A DNA stretch of 64,000 nt from Anoplopoma fimbria (taxonomy: Eukaryota > Chordata > Actinopteri > Perciformes > Anoplopomatidae): contig NC_072460.1 in assembly GCF_027596085.1 (NCBI RefSeq), positions 8,976,231 through 9,040,230 of the forward strand, in the 5' to 3' direction. Below are positions 51,361 to 64,000 of the stretch, piece by piece. Each line of letters opens with the position of its first letter. Position 1 is the first letter of the stretch. The translations under genes and the position numbers were made by a program. The notes beneath the pieces are model-generated. The model was not told the origin of the DNA. It saw nothing but the letters and a program-made list of their open reading frames with translations, and searched no databases.

Positions 51361-53499
51361 CCCCCGCTGCCTCGCACCAAAAAACATTTTTAAGAGACAT
51401 ATTTAAAAAAGAAAAAGACAAGGGGGCTAGAAGCCAATGTGCAACATAGAGGAATGGTATCAACAGCAAAGACGATGAGCCTCATCATCATCATGATAAC
51501 CATTGTGTTGAAAGAAATGCAATCATCTCCTATGATACTCCATCGATTTTTGAAATCATTTATCAAGTAAAAATACCAAGTGTTTTCTGATTCCTTTCCA
51601 ATGTGAACATCTGCTGCTTTCCTCTCTTGGACTGTGGGACAAAATGTGCAGTTTTTTGGAATGACTGTAAAATTGGACTCCCCAAGGGATAGTGTGTAAA
51701 TATAACAGCATTGCCATACAGCATGGCTTCAGAAATATGTTGTCATTGGAGTATGGTAGTATTGAGTGTGATGAACCCTGGGGTTCTAGTGTTCATGCAG
51801 CAGCGTGGTGGGAAGCTGACCTGAGGCAGACCTGAGACTTTTAGACTCTTAGAGCAGAGCAAAGTGAGCGGCTTAGAGGCTTTGATCCTCTGCTGCTTTT
51901 GCTTATCAGAAACATTTGCAGTGACACTGCCACAATGAGAGTTCATCATATTAGCTGGTACCAGCGCTGCTTTCAGGCTTGCCTGTCTATTAATTAAAGC
52001 CCATTTACTGCTTGTGACAGAACCTGTCTCGGCCTCTGTGCCCAGCCCACAAATTCTACTGCTGCGTTTCTGTTCAGAGGGACAGATTCTCTTCTTAGAA
52101 TTTTGGAGTGAAATAATTTTGTTCACTCGGAAGGCACTTTAAACAAAGAGTTCAAATGTTGGCATGCTTAAAATGCATATGATGGTGATGTAGCTTTATC
52201 CATAACTAACTACTACTACCCCTCTGGACCTTTTAATAGAATGCAGCATGAATGCTCCCTGTTAAAACTGCTAATTATTCATTTTAGATCAAACTTCCCC
52301 CTATCTAGATCTCCCTCTCCTTATGTAAAATTATGGTTGGATCTGTAGGCTTGCAGGGACGGCATTAGAAGATCACACTCGGATCCCCATGGGGATCTGG
52401 GTCACTGTTTCAGCACAGAGGAACACGATAAAGCAAATTAATAGAAGACGTACGCACAGAATGAGAAATATGAGAAACAAGCTTGAAGGAGAAGCAAACA
52501 TGTGATTTAGAATGTTAATAATAATAATTTGGTAATATGTGTACAGGATTTTAGCAGAAAAACATCAACACATGAATAATGACAAAATAAATGAGGTTGT
52601 CAATTAATGAGTCAATGAATGTAGAAAAGTACATGGTTATAAATTATATAAAAAGTATACAAAGTTAAAGTAGGTTTAAGCTTTTTTAATGTGTCAAATA
52701 ATCCATTCCAAAATTTCCCCAGAGCAACGCAATCACCATTTATAACATTTCACAAATGAAAATTAGACATTTTTAGATATTTCACATGAAATGTAAAACT
52801 TCACATGTAAAAGCGAAAGCAAACAAGATTTGTGTCTTATATTTCATATTTATGTATCATGATTTTTAACAAGGATATTTTATATGTGTTTTATATATAT
52901 TTATATATATATATGTCGAGATGTATCATGATTTGCCATTAGAATGCAAAATCACACATCAAATAGTCAAGCTAATGTTATCTGGACAACATGGTACATA
53001 ACTACATATGCAATAAAACGAAAACTAATTTACTTCTGCTTGCTTTGGATCATTAAATGAATCAATAAACAGAAACACATTGAACACAATAACATGTTTA
53101 TATCATATCATAATACAATTCTGCTAAAAGCTGATTTCACATCTGAAATAACCTTTTGGTTATTATTATTATTAATTATAATAATGAAATTATGAAATAT
53201 ACAGGAAAATATTACATACATATAACATACATCAAAATTGAAAAAGGCTGTTTTTTATAATCCACTATCATTTATTATAAGCATTTTGCTCAGATATGAT
53301 AATTGTCTATTTTTCTCCATTTACACCTGCTAATGAAACCGACAAACTAATTCATTTGACAACATTACATTAATGGGTCATCGCCACTATTTTTGATTTG
53401 AGAGGTCAATTAGTTGTAGTAGTTTTTGATAAATGGATCTAATGAAATTAAGCGTTGTTTTATAGTTTCACATGTAATCAGAGCCTGGAATGCAGCTAA

Positions 53500-53970
53500 T
53501 TGTAGTCTGTCTTTTTCAGCTTCCATTAGCATTTTTGTCGGGGCTGACCTACTTGTTGATTTTCCTTTATTTTTAGTAGCACTTTGGACTTCTCAGTGAT
53601 GTCTTTGAGAAAACCAATATATATAAAGGGTAGCTGCTGGGAGGGGGCTTTGAATAGGAGAATAGCAGCCCCCTTCTTTGCCATGGAGTGTTCAGTAGCC
53701 ATCCCTTAATCCTCCTTTCATTTTGCCGACAAATGCCAAGAATCTTGTCTGGCGACCCAATGGGAAGCTGATCAGCCAACAAAAGAGGAGCGGTGCACAA
53801 AGAGCAAACAGGCAAAACGGGGCTGAGGGCAGTCAGAGGCCTTGGGCATCCCATTAACAGCCCATTTGCAAAGGATACGCAAAAGACAATGACAAACAGA
53901 GAAAACACCAAACAGAGCACAACAATAATGCTACAACAAATTAATATAATGTCAACACTTTGGTTGGTCT
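53500..53970. promoter_or_regulatory. Candidate conserved noncoding element in pax7 intron 4
   Basis: Non-repetitive, G+C-balanced block (GTCGGGGCTGACCTACTTGT to GCCCATTTGCAAAGGATACG) within AT-rich DNA. Open frames across it lack any domain. Confidence 0.25.
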
Positions 53971-55392
53971 TTAACTGAGCCCTGGATGAGTGTTGTGTAG
54001 AACCCCAGAGAGCTCATGTAGTGCAGCTCCAGTTTGTGTATCACACTGCTGTTATTCTACATTCAAATTACATAGACATTATATATAGATACGTTCTAAA
54101 CAAAGCCATGTAGTGGGCTACTGGAGAACGCAAGGTTTCCAATATGAGGGAATGTTTATAAAATGTAACATTCCGGGGTTTTTAAATTTTGCTAATTTCT
54201 TATATTTTTGGGGGATTTAAGGGGTTAAGAAGGTTCACATGATGTTGTGCTTGATTGGTTTGTTATCTGCCAGTATGTCAGGATTTGGCAGGGAGACATC
54301 TGCTTTAATCCAACTCATTTGGCTGTCCAGCAAAACATGGCCAGAGAGAGAGCTACAGAAACAGCATTCAGAGAGGGTTCTTCCTCTCAGCTGCTGGATC
54401 AAACCACTGGCTTTAAAGACACAGATCAATGATGAAATACTGCATTGCTTTCAGGTTTATCCTTCACTTAGCACAAGACACAAAAGTATCTGCTGCTTTA
54501 CTTAAATACGGGATAAGATCATCTGCATATTGTTAACATCGACAGTAGATGTAATGTTGATTTAAACTCACATGATGTCTTTTCAATAGGTCAACACAAT
54601 GTGGCCCTTCATTCTTCAATAATAAAAAAGGATGAAATTGATAAATTAAAAAAATTAAAATAAATATACCCCCATATATCCAGGAAAAAAATCCAAAAGA
54701 CTTGACCTCAGTGTTCTAGCCATGGACTTGATAAACATATAACATATAACTGGACAAACAACAAACTGGATTTTGTATTTTCTTTTATTCTGACTGCTGC
54801 CTTTTTTCCATTCATTTTCTAAGAAGAATTGGCCAAATATGTTTGTAGAAAACAAGTGAAAATGTGTTCAACTAGTATTCATATTATCAGTGAATGTATA
54901 GATCTTATAATGGGGAAATGGTCGAACGAATTATTTTAGCAAGTGACTAAATGCTCAGCCACCAAGTAAAGACCAATGATAGCCATTTTTTGTAAAATCC
55001 TGTTTGAAATATCCATGCAGAGGGCTCTGTGCTTGGATCTATTAGATGGCTTATTCATGGATTTCTCCATCAATCCATAGAGGAAATCACATTCCCCACT
55101 TGCAACCATCCAGTGTAATTGGTTAGAAAATGACCTTAAATATACAAAGATTACTGTGGCATAAAGGCCCGGCAATTTTGGGGGTTAGAGTAAATGTTCA
55201 CGCTATTGAAAGGTATGAAAGTGGATTAATGGCCATTTCTCTGTCACTGCATTACAATTATTTGAGCCACATACTTAACACACACTCATTATGGGAACTG
55301 AGCATTCTTCACACAGTATCGTTGTGGAAATAGGTGAGTGTACAGTGTACTGCTGTGTACAGAAGTTAGATCTGTGTGAGCTATTATTATTA

Positions 55393-55440
55393 TATTCCTT
55401 TATTGATCCCCATGGGGGAAATTCGAGTGTTGCAGCAGCT
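55393..55440 (-). mobile_element. Diverged retroelement 3' tail
   Basis: CCTTTATTGATCCCCATGGG and GGAAATTCGAGTG are related in form to the tails at 12275 and 47953. Confidence 0.4.
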
Positions 55441-56009
55441 CAACTACACAGACACAGACAATAAATACACATACTATACAACAAAATAAAGATAGAACAA
55501 AAATAAGAAATAAGAATAAAAATAAAAATGTAATTCTTAATTCTTACAGAACGTAATGTCACATTTGATGAAAAAAGAAATTATCTATTGAATTGTATTG
55601 TAGCTTATGTAAATGTTTGGAATCATGAGAACGTGTGTTTAATAAGACCTCGACAGTACTGAATTCAATATGAATTTTTTGAACAAACACTTTGATTGAA
55701 ACATGCAGTGTGTGAGGAGTTGCTTCACCACAAGTCTCCAGAAGAGCTTCAGCGCTGCTTTTCATAGATTCTAAAGCATGTGGAGCAAAACATATTCCCT
55801 AATTGGGTGTTTTGATGATGATGAGGAGAGCACGGTTTAACATGTCACTGCAAAGTTTAAAATAGCTGTTCAGTTGAGTTGAAACTGACTTTTGTTGACT
55901 GTGAAGGCCATAGCATATAGCTCATACTCATCAAACCACTCAGTGAGCCCTGTGGATTGGGGCTCTCATTGGGTTATTCTTTTCATTTGAGGGAGCAGTT
56001 GCAACTAAA

Positions 56010-56106
56010 ATAATTATAATAATAATAAAAACAGTAACAACAATAATAATAATCATAATTATTATAATTATAATTATAACTGTTATAATAACTATAATAA
56101 TAATGA

Positions 56107-56141
<35 letters not shown>

Positions 56142-56150
56142 ATAATAAGC
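56010..56150. repeat. AAT/ATT-rich complex microsatellite
   Basis: (AAT)n, (ATTATA)n and then (ATT)n follow each other, so the region is partly self-complementary. Confidence 0.85.
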
Positions 56151-56619
56151 ACACTGAAGTGTAATGGAGAGTTTAAAAGCAGGAAAACTCAAATTGCATT
56201 TTTTATTTTTATTCCATTTTTATTGTAGTTGATGCAATGTAGCAAATGTCTCTCAAATATCGAGTCAGAAAGTCTGCTAACCAGTTTAGACCTGAGCATT
56301 TCTGCCCATCAAAATGTCTCCTTATGAAATCAATGGAATGTGGGACTATTGGATTCATAAACTTCAGGTTAAGAAAAAAACATTGCTAGTCCAATCGCCT
56401 TATTGTATGTGGAACAAAAATTATATGGAACAAATGATATGAGACCAACAATGAAGACATATGTGAGACAGCCCCATACCTCCTAGAATGTTTGTCAGAA
56501 AAAAATCTGGTTTTTTTTCAAATAAATTGAAATAATGCAGATTCTAATTTCTAATTGGACTGAATGGTAAGGCAAGTGTGATGTAGAAAAAAATCTTCAA
56601 ATGATATTCCCTCAAAATA

Positions 56620-56736
56620 TTTCACATCAGCCAATATCAAATTTTATTGTTCGTCATATCTCAAAACATGATATTATGATGATATTATTCCATTGAAAGA
56701 TGATAAATTATCATATTTGGCTATTGCCCAGCCCTA
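56620..56736. mobile_element. Fragment of hAT-like MITE
   Basis: It ends ATTGCCCAGCCCTA and shares its terminus type with the element at 38889-39118. The other end is not clear. Confidence 0.35.
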
Positions 56737-57203
56737 GATAGGAATGCTCTGAAAGGACAATAAATAATGTATTTATTTTATGCTTGGTAGAACTGACGAT
56801 TTGCCCTGTAAAACAATTCATAATATAATTGGTCAACTCTCAGTTGTGTTTTTGGTCATTTCAAGCAATATTGCAAATCAATGTGAAAGACTGCTTGATG
56901 GAAATTATGGAAAATGTAGTTTTTTTGGCATCAATGTGATAAAGTACAGTAATATTTGTGCACAACAGACAGACCTGTCTAGTCATTGTATTCAAAAAGT
57001 GTGTGTTATTTTCAAGAGAACTATACCACAGTAATCACAATAGTCCAAATGCACTCTCCTAATTTATTCTGAGATGTAATCGGAGACTTCACAGTCCACA
57101 GTATATCAAGCTTGGAGAAGCTCGTCCATTTCTGTTGTGCACTGCATAGTAGTACAACAGTGTCCAATAACATCACACTCACCAAGTTACTAACTGTACA
57201 ATG

Positions 57204-57352
57204 TTCAATTCAATTCAATTTATTTTGTATAGCCCAAAATCACAAATTACAAATTTGCCTCAGAGGGCTTTACAATCTGTACACATACGACATCCTCTGT
57301 CCCAGGACCCTCACATTGGTACAGGAAAAACTCCCCTAAAAAACTTTAACGT
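57204..57352 (-). mobile_element. Dispersed teleost repeat, truncated copy C
   Basis: (TTCAA)3 then TTTATTTTGTATAGCCCAAA, the GCCTCAGAGGGCTTTACAAT block and GGAAAAACTCCCCTAAAAAA, as in copies A and B. Similarity stops near 57352. Confidence 0.75.
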
Positions 57353-57524
57353 TTACAAGTCAGAGATAGTCTTGATTTCATTTCTTCCCAGACAATGAAC
57401 CTTCTTTCAGAGATCCTTGTTACAGCATGTGTGTCATTCTAATATCCTTGGTGCTATTAAATTAAGTAAATATAAACCAAACCAAAACATTTCATATAGC
57501 ATCTGTGTCTCTCTGATATAAGCA

Positions 57525-57563
57525 AATTTCCCCACTGCAGGACTAATAAAGGATTATCTTATA
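57525..57563 (+). mobile_element. Retroelement 3' tail fragment
   Basis: AATTTCCCCACTGCAGGACT, then AATAAAGGATTATCTTA: the plus-strand orientation of the tail seen inverted at 12275 and 47953. Confidence 0.55.
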
Positions 57564-57569
57564 TGAATC

Positions 57570-59900
57570 TAGGTACAAGGAATAATGCTTAGTAAAACAA
57601 ATTGCAAGATGTTATCACTGAAATTGAGCTGTGGGTGACAATATACTTCAAAATGATGTACAAAACGGTATGTTTGAAACATAATAGTGCAATTCATTAG
57701 AAATTAAATTATCTTTTCTAAAGTACTGCCTCAAAACAACATGATCTGTGGAAAATAATGTTAAGGGATTTTCAATGAATTCATAGTTATCAAAACACCC
57801 CTAAATTCATTTAATTTATCAAAACTGATTAATGTGGTTAACTCCAAAATGTTTAGACTGTATCTTGGTTATTTTACCAAGTATAATATCAAAATTATTT
57901 GTTTCAGGAAGAAAGGCATTACTTTCCATAGGAATGGTGATGTACAGCCTGATTTCATTAGGGATCCTTAAGTTCACATCTGAAAACTGAAAATACTTTG
58001 ACTTTGTATGAAGAATTGACCCTATGAAGATTTTACCCTTCCACAAATGCTGGCCTTAAAGTTGGCATTGTTTAGCATTTTTAACCCTGTTAAGGCTGCC
58101 AGAGACATTGAGCATGTGTACACAAAACAACCAGTATGTCTGCATTCATGCGTGGTCTACTGATACGCAAACAGTTGCTACAAGAAAAAAAGGAGAAGAA
58201 AAAATCTAAAATGGAGTAGGAGGCCCGGCGGTATTTTGTGCCTGCATTTGGCATTGAAGGAGTTGATGAACTCCTCCAAGTTTATTAAAGAAAAGGAAAC
58301 AATATGAACCAAAGGCTTGTGGCAAGCAGTCTGACAGTTTATAAAGCGGCGGCCATTGTGGCCTGAAGGCAGATGCATGAATACCTCTGAATAGACTCCC
58401 TCAAAGTGACACGATTGAGCTAGACAACAGCAAAACGCTGAAAGGAAAGCTTCTCCTCTGCGCTGCCAAGCTGATCGGCATTTCTAATGCTCCTGCTTTG
58501 AATGAATGTACATCTGAAATGGGAGGGTTTGCTGTGGTCCACTCACTGCACAAACCTTGTGCCTCATATGGCCACTGCAAGCAGCAGCTGTATTCCTGCT
58601 GTTAGAGAAATTAGCTAAAAACTACATACTTTAACTGAAGGTCTGTAGTTGTTGATCTTTTACGAACTGAGTTTAGCATAATGTTCCCTAACATTGAAAT
58701 GGTTTGAATTAATTTGATGAAAAAGAATGTTGAGGAGATCAATTATTAATTAACAGATGAGCTCTCTGAAATGATAAATTGACATGTTCTTGCAGCTGAA
58801 AATGTTCAGTTAAAAAGATATTTTAACCTTTTTCTGTGTCCTATAACATGTTGAGTGTTTTGGAGCTTTGGAAAGGTCTGTATATAGAAAGATACTCAAG
58901 ATAATTAAGTCGTTTCAGAAGATGATGCACTGATATAAGCTTTCTTCCTGGCTGCTTTGTGTTAGCATGCAGAGAAGTTTACAATAAAAAGAAACATTTG
59001 GTCAATTCATGCTGTGCTTTGGCAAACATAGCTGCAGTGACCGTCCGTTCTTTTTGCAAAAATTGATATACACTATTGATAAAGTATTGGCTTTTACTCT
59101 TATATTTTATATTGTGAGTAAAAGCCAATACTTTCAGAAAAAATACTTTCATAAAAAAAATAAAAATGCAACTGGCTCTTACCAGAGCCAGTGTCCATTC
59201 TGTTCCGTGGTAGAAACATGACAGTGCAAGATGGCGGACTCCGTGGGAGATGACCCACTCCATATGTAGATATAAATGTATTTTTCTAAAGTTTCAGTGA
59301 TATTACTGATTAAAACATACGTAGGAATATTATATTCCATTGCTGACAATTAATCCCCCTAAATGTTACACACTGTTCCCTTAATGAAGGCAGGATATTT
59401 ATTAGATTGACAGAAGTAAAGGACGGAACCTGGTTGGCATCAAAGGTTAAGATATCACCCAAGCCTTCCCCGATCTGCCACCCTAAACTGGCATCGCTGG
59501 AGCTAGTGGAGGGACTTTGGCCTTTTACAATCTATGGGGGTGCATAGTATCTATGGGTGATGGGGAGGAGAACAGCACTCCGATATTGTCCTGAGTCCTT
59601 CCCACATGCCTCAGGAGTCTGATTGCTATTATTGCTTTCCCCCTGTATCACTGTACCTCTCTTCATCATTGTACTCCTCTGTATGCCCAGAAGCCAGCCC
59701 CGAGTTATACAGTGGTGCACCTCTTCAGTGCATTGCATGTAGTATTATGCTCCCTTTTTTTTAACCCTGACTTTAGGCACTCTACGAAATTACAGTGGCC
59801 AGGTTGTTTTGCTTCCCTACCACCACTTTCTGCCCTACACACAGCGGCGCTGCGCATGTACGGAGCAGCTGAGCTGCTGGGAACCAGAATGTGCTCAGCC
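57570..59900. other. pax7 intron 4, no exon recognised
   Basis: 58190-58620 is a non-repetitive block (possible SOX site CCATTGT at 58353-58359) and a weak enhancer candidate. 59079-59135 contains an inverted repeat (AAAGTATTGGCTTTTACTCT versus GAGTAAAAGCCAATACTTT). Nothing else is supported. Confidence 0.3.
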
Positions 59901-59911
59901 AAGTAGAGTCA

Positions 59912-61030
59912 ATTTGGGTGTCAGCCTCCCGAGCCCAAAGTGGGAGCTGGTTCCACAGGAGAGGAGGTAATTAGTTAAAGGCGCTGCATGACTCCCATTC
60001 TTATTTTGAAAAACATTAAGAACCACGAGTAATCCTGCATTCTGGGAGCGTAGTGTTCTAGTGGGGTGATAGTACTATGAGCTCTTTATGACAGGATGGT
60101 GCCTATCAAATAAGGGTTTTGTAGGTGAGGAGAAAGAGAATAAATTCTAGTCTAGATTTTACAGGAAGCAAGTGCAGATAAAATTATGACTTTTTCTAGT
60201 TTTTTATTTTCAGAACACGTGCTTCAGCATTCTGGATCAACTGGAGAGCCTTATGAGACTCATTGGAGCAGCCTGATAATAAGGAATTGCAATAATCCAG
60301 CATAGAAGTAACACATGCATTGACTAGTTATTCTGCATCCTTTTGAGACAGCATGTGCTTGATTTTTGCAATGTTACGTAGGTGAAAAAAGGAAATCTTT
60401 GAATTTTATTTTATGTGAGAGTTAAAGGACACATCCTGATCAAAGATAACTCTGAAATTATTTGAGGTGGCCAGGGCAATGCCATCTAGAGAAACTCCAT
60501 TCTAACTTTGGTGTGCATGGAGGAATTATTGTTAACATGTACAAACTAAGATGTATCTGATAAATAGGAGTTTAGTGTTGTTCCTTTAATGCCAATTAAG
60601 TGTTCCAGTCTCTGCAAATTATGTTAAATGGTGTTGACTGCAAGTCCTTTGTCTAATGCAATAGAGGGTCATTTTTTAATTTTACCAATGCTGTCTAATG
60701 CAAATAAATTGAATTGTCTCTTTGCTATGATGCCTTCTAAATCCTGACTGAAAATCCCTTAGATCAACTATTGTTATGTAGAAAGTGACACAACTGATTG
60801 GTGACTCTCAAGGATCTTAGAGAGAAAATGAAGTATAGATATAGGTCTACAGTTGGCTCATATCTCTGGATCTGGAGTGGACATTTTAAGATTAAAATTA
60901 GGTAAAATTGATCTAACTCTTGCATCTTGTCAGAGAGACATTTTGACCAGCTGTAGGCCTTTTGGATACTTACAGAGGGAGGCTCCTGGTACCCAGTGGC
61001 AATCGGAGGCCCCTTCCCGTCTTGGACCCC
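59912..61030 (-). pseudogene. LINE reverse transcriptase remnant on the minus strand
   Basis: The minus strand reads ANCRPISILHFLSKILE (from about 60855 down to 60805), LIQNAEARVLK (about 60240-60210) and FFHLRNIAKIKHMLSQKDAE (about 60393-60334). These match CR1/Rex1-like reverse transcriptases (NYRPIS.L.FLSKILE; FFHLRNIAKIR..LSQ.DAE; LQ.IQNAAARVL). A 3' region with CTGGTTCCACAGGAGAGGAG and TGCATTCTGGGAGCG follows at 59930-60060 on the plus strand. Stops and gaps show it is dead. By block order it is probably the 5' part of the family whose tails are copies A-C. Confidence 0.75.
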
Positions 61031-61439
61031 CCTAAAGCCCCGGTATTTCACACACTGGTTCAGGGGTCATCAGAACAGTGGACAGAGCAACTCAGCGATC
61101 TCCACATCCCTTGGTAGTCAGAGATAACTGAGTTGTTGACAGTAAGAATTTCAGGGAAAATCTATAAAATTTTCTGCAGTTGGATCAACAGGTCCAAAGA
61201 TTCAATGTGTCGGGTGGTTGTTGACCTCAGGTTACAGCAAGCTGATATTCTGTTTCTTCCCATTAAAGCCATTTCCCCCCTGTTTAACTAAGTTGGGCTA
61301 AATCAGCAGATTTTCAGCCTGATCTAGAATGTGAGCCCATTTCTATATCCTACAATCCTTGTGAATCTCATTTTACTTTTGCCCCAGCTATGGTTGTTAA
61401 TGTAAATGTTGTCAATGGTTTCCTATACGGCATTCAGAG

Positions 61440-61690
61440 CACATGCCGACGGCTGAGCAAGCGGCCGGCTGGCAGCTAACTGTGCTAACAGTGCTATTAG
61501 TCCAGGCAACAGCAACAGTGCTGACAGAGCTAACAGTGTTTACCTGGGAGGGGGGTGCTAAGCTTCCACAACGACGCAGTGGCTTAAAGCGTGCTTATCA
61601 GCAGCAACCACAGTGGGAGCACAGTGTGGAGCGGCTACCATTAGCTAGCCATTAGAGCGAGCTCTCATGCTCTAACTCGCTCTAAAGGGT
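61440..61690. repeat. GCTAACAGTG-rich patch
   Basis: TGTGCTAACAGTGCTATTAG and GAGCTAACAGTG recur; similar wording at 44570-44700 suggests an unnamed dispersed repeat. Confidence 0.35.
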
Positions 61691-61699
61691 ACACGGCCA

Positions 61700-64000
61700 G
61701 CCCGGCGATGTAAACACAGCACAAAGCAGCTCTTATTACAACACACACAAGAAGACGTTACTCCCCTATATCTTGTCATAGCTAGTAGTTGTTTGTTTTT
61801 ATACTGCATATAAACCTTAAATGTGTAGGTTGTATTTTAGTTACAACTCGTGCAAGCTGACACATTAGTTGAAAAATGAACTGCCTCCATTAGCTACATA
61901 GATTTTATCTCATAATGTGGGCGTGAATAACATTAGTGATGCCTGCATTTCAAGCATAAATACCTGTTACCTTTACAGCCGGAAAACCTAAACAACATCA
62001 GCCCATATATCCCCCCCTCCCCCTTGTACTCCACACTTGAATCCACCATTCAGTCAAAAAGACACACTTCCAAAAACATGATTAAATACTTATGATGTTG
62101 CTAAAATTCACACAGCACGACCACAAATGACAACATGCATTTTGCATCAGCACCACGAGGAACACAATCAAAAACGAATCTGGCTTTTTTTAATATAGGT
62201 TTTATGATTGGACAGTGTTTTTTCAACTACATGCCATCATAACTGGCCCATAGATTAAAAAGAGTAAAATTTGAAATCACGTTTAAGTGGTAACTTTACT
62301 TAAATGCCTTGTGAGTAAATTCATAGTACTACACATTCGAAAATGCCACTGCTGTTACTGAATCTTCAGACATAAGTGGCTGAGATGAGCAGCAAATCAC
62401 AATTTAAAGGATAGTTTTTCCTATAGTCAACAAATCCCATGTAAAGAAAAAAAACCTGCAATCAATATACATACTAACAAGTATTGTGTGTGTATCAAAG
62501 CCTGATATATGTTCTTCCTCAGTAGAATAGGGCTCCATTTTTGTCCAAAAACTATAAAAACAAATTAAAGAGCTGCACTGACATGTTCCTTCATCACCAT
62601 GAACACACACACTGTAGATTATTTTGACTCAGTCCCACAAACACCCTCCTGCTGCCACATACACTAACTAAGAAAACAAATGTATGAATCCACATTTGTT
62701 TGCTTTAAATAGTTCCTAACAAATGTAAACTCCTGTTTGAGTAACGTTTTCTAAAAACTACAGTGATTAGCTGGTTTAGGAAATTACTTTGATGAATTGA
62801 TTATTTTTAGAAATGAAACTATGTATTTGTGAGATGTTTTAAAGATGTACATATTTAGTAGAAACTGATTGGCTTAGAGCTGAGAGCCACAGACTGAAGT
62901 CCCATTGTTGGTTTGGGTCTGCCCATGGGGTTTGTTTACAACGAGAAAAATATAGAATAACACCAATATAGAATAGAATAGAATAACAACAATGAGAAAA
63001 ATATAGAATAACACCTTTAAAACTTTCTCCTTTATTGACAACTATATTCAAACTTTACTGTATTGGTGCACTGTAAGGTTTGGCGATGAACAGATCTAAT
63101 ACCACATTAACTTCATAATTTAAAAAAAATATGCTTTAATCATCCTTAATGCAAAAAAGAAAATCATGAGGGAAGTTAAAATCATCAAAATCATATTTTT
63201 ACGATACATACATTTTCTTGTCCTCAAGATTAAAACAACTTTAGTGTGTAACACATAATGATAGAACATTTTCTTTGCTTTTGTGCTCACAAACAATATA
63301 AAACATACACCCATGAAAGACACAAAAAATCCCATTCGACCACAAGCGCCTCGCCAGAATTAGTGAATATCATAGCTCGGACAAATGTTGGTCAAATTCT
63401 TTCTTGTTAATCTATCAAAACCCTATATGAAACAAAATACTTCTAATTCTTCAAGAGATGTTTCAACTACTATAATGTGTAAATGTAGGGGTAAACTATC
63501 ACTGTCAATTAGAATAATTTGAAAACAACACCAGGAATTCACAGATCCCTCTTTTCCATTTTTTTTCATAGATGATTTAGACTGGTGTATGATCACTTAA
63601 TGCTCAGTGTATTACACATTCTGTATAGAAACTGGCCGACGAGGCTTGGCTGGCCCAGATTGGCATGAAAAGTGACATCAGTTGAAGGATAGCTTTTTTT
63701 TCCCTGGAGTGTTGAGCATCAGGTGAAAAGCTCAGCGATCCCTCCATTTCTTACAAACCTATCGGAGTCCATTTCAAAGCTTGTTAACCAGAATCTGTGG
63801 AGAGGGTCAACAAGCACAAATCACTTCATTTTCTTTGCAATGCTCTGATTGTTAATCCACTTTCTTCCAAAGTAAGATTATTTATTGCTCTTTAAAACTT
63901 TCTGCAATTGCTTTCTTTAAGCCTGCAGCTGTCCGCTGAAGGCTTTGCTGTGTCGAATATATCTTAAGAGTGCCTCTTATTATTATATTTGCTCCCAGCT
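61700..64000. other. pax7 intron 4, right edge of window
   Basis: AT-rich with no exon, RNA gene or repeat ends recognised. 63560-63960 is less repetitive and contains GTTAATCC (about 63852), a paired-type homeodomain core, and is a weak enhancer candidate. No homeobox-coding sequence is present. Confidence 0.3.

Noticed and set aside
51743..52126. 127-codon frame on the minus strand in pax7 intron 4
   Set aside because: No domain, and the sequence looks like noncoding intron; kept only as unique sequence.
48824..64000. Missing pax7 homeobox exons
   Set aside because: I looked for the RRSRTTF and WFSNRRA coding blocks and found none, so the exons are outside the window rather than lost.

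Overview
This window is eukaryotic nuclear DNA from a teleost fish, probably a spiny-rayed (percomorph) species. It holds intron-containing genes with GT-AG splice sites and vertebrate domain architecture, in AT-rich DNA full of fish-type dispersed repeats. The fish assignment rests on protein similarity and on repeat families I recognise; the species cannot be named from sequence alone.

Two protein-coding genes are supported, both on the + strand. The first is a complete mitofusin-2 gene (mfn2): a probable noncoding first exon near 6750-6874, 17 coding exons from 8588 to 24479 that join in phase into a 758-residue protein, and a 3' untranslated region that may run to about 27040. The second is the 5' part of pax7, a paired-box transcription factor. 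Its exons 1-4 (46827-48823) encode the start, the whole paired domain and the octapeptide. The homeobox exons lie beyond the right edge, so 48824-64000 is the first 15 kb of intron 4. The two genes have unrelated jobs (outer mitochondrial membrane fusion; neural crest and muscle progenitor transcription) and nothing suggests joint regulation.

Layout: 1-6200 is a graveyard of repeats (a palindromic MITE, a pair of inverted tandem arrays around a hAT element, a Ty3/gypsy integrase remnant, a LINE RNase H remnant). 6640-27040 is mfn2, whose introns carry several transposons, including a 939-bp hAT deletion derivative with a BED zinc finger and exact 8-bp target duplications. 27060-45830 is intergenic, with a second hAT MITE, an internally deleted Tx1/L1-like LINE, tRNA-derived SINEs, a Penelope-like fragment, a long dispersed LINE tail and a LINE fragment containing a 130-150 bp inverted duplication. 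45835-46323 is a long interrupted (TG)n tract directly before the pax7 leader. 48824-64000 is pax7 intron 4, starting with a CpG-rich block and containing non-repetitive stretches that could be enhancers, plus minus-strand LINE remnants.

I found no new biological system. The items most worth checking are the splicing architecture of pax7 (a tandem CAGCAG acceptor, two in-frame donors 15 nt apart, complementary AAT/ATT repeats flanking exon 3), inverted MITE copies flanking mfn2 exons 2-6, TG-rich acceptors in mfn2, and the inverted tandem arrays at 380-2967.
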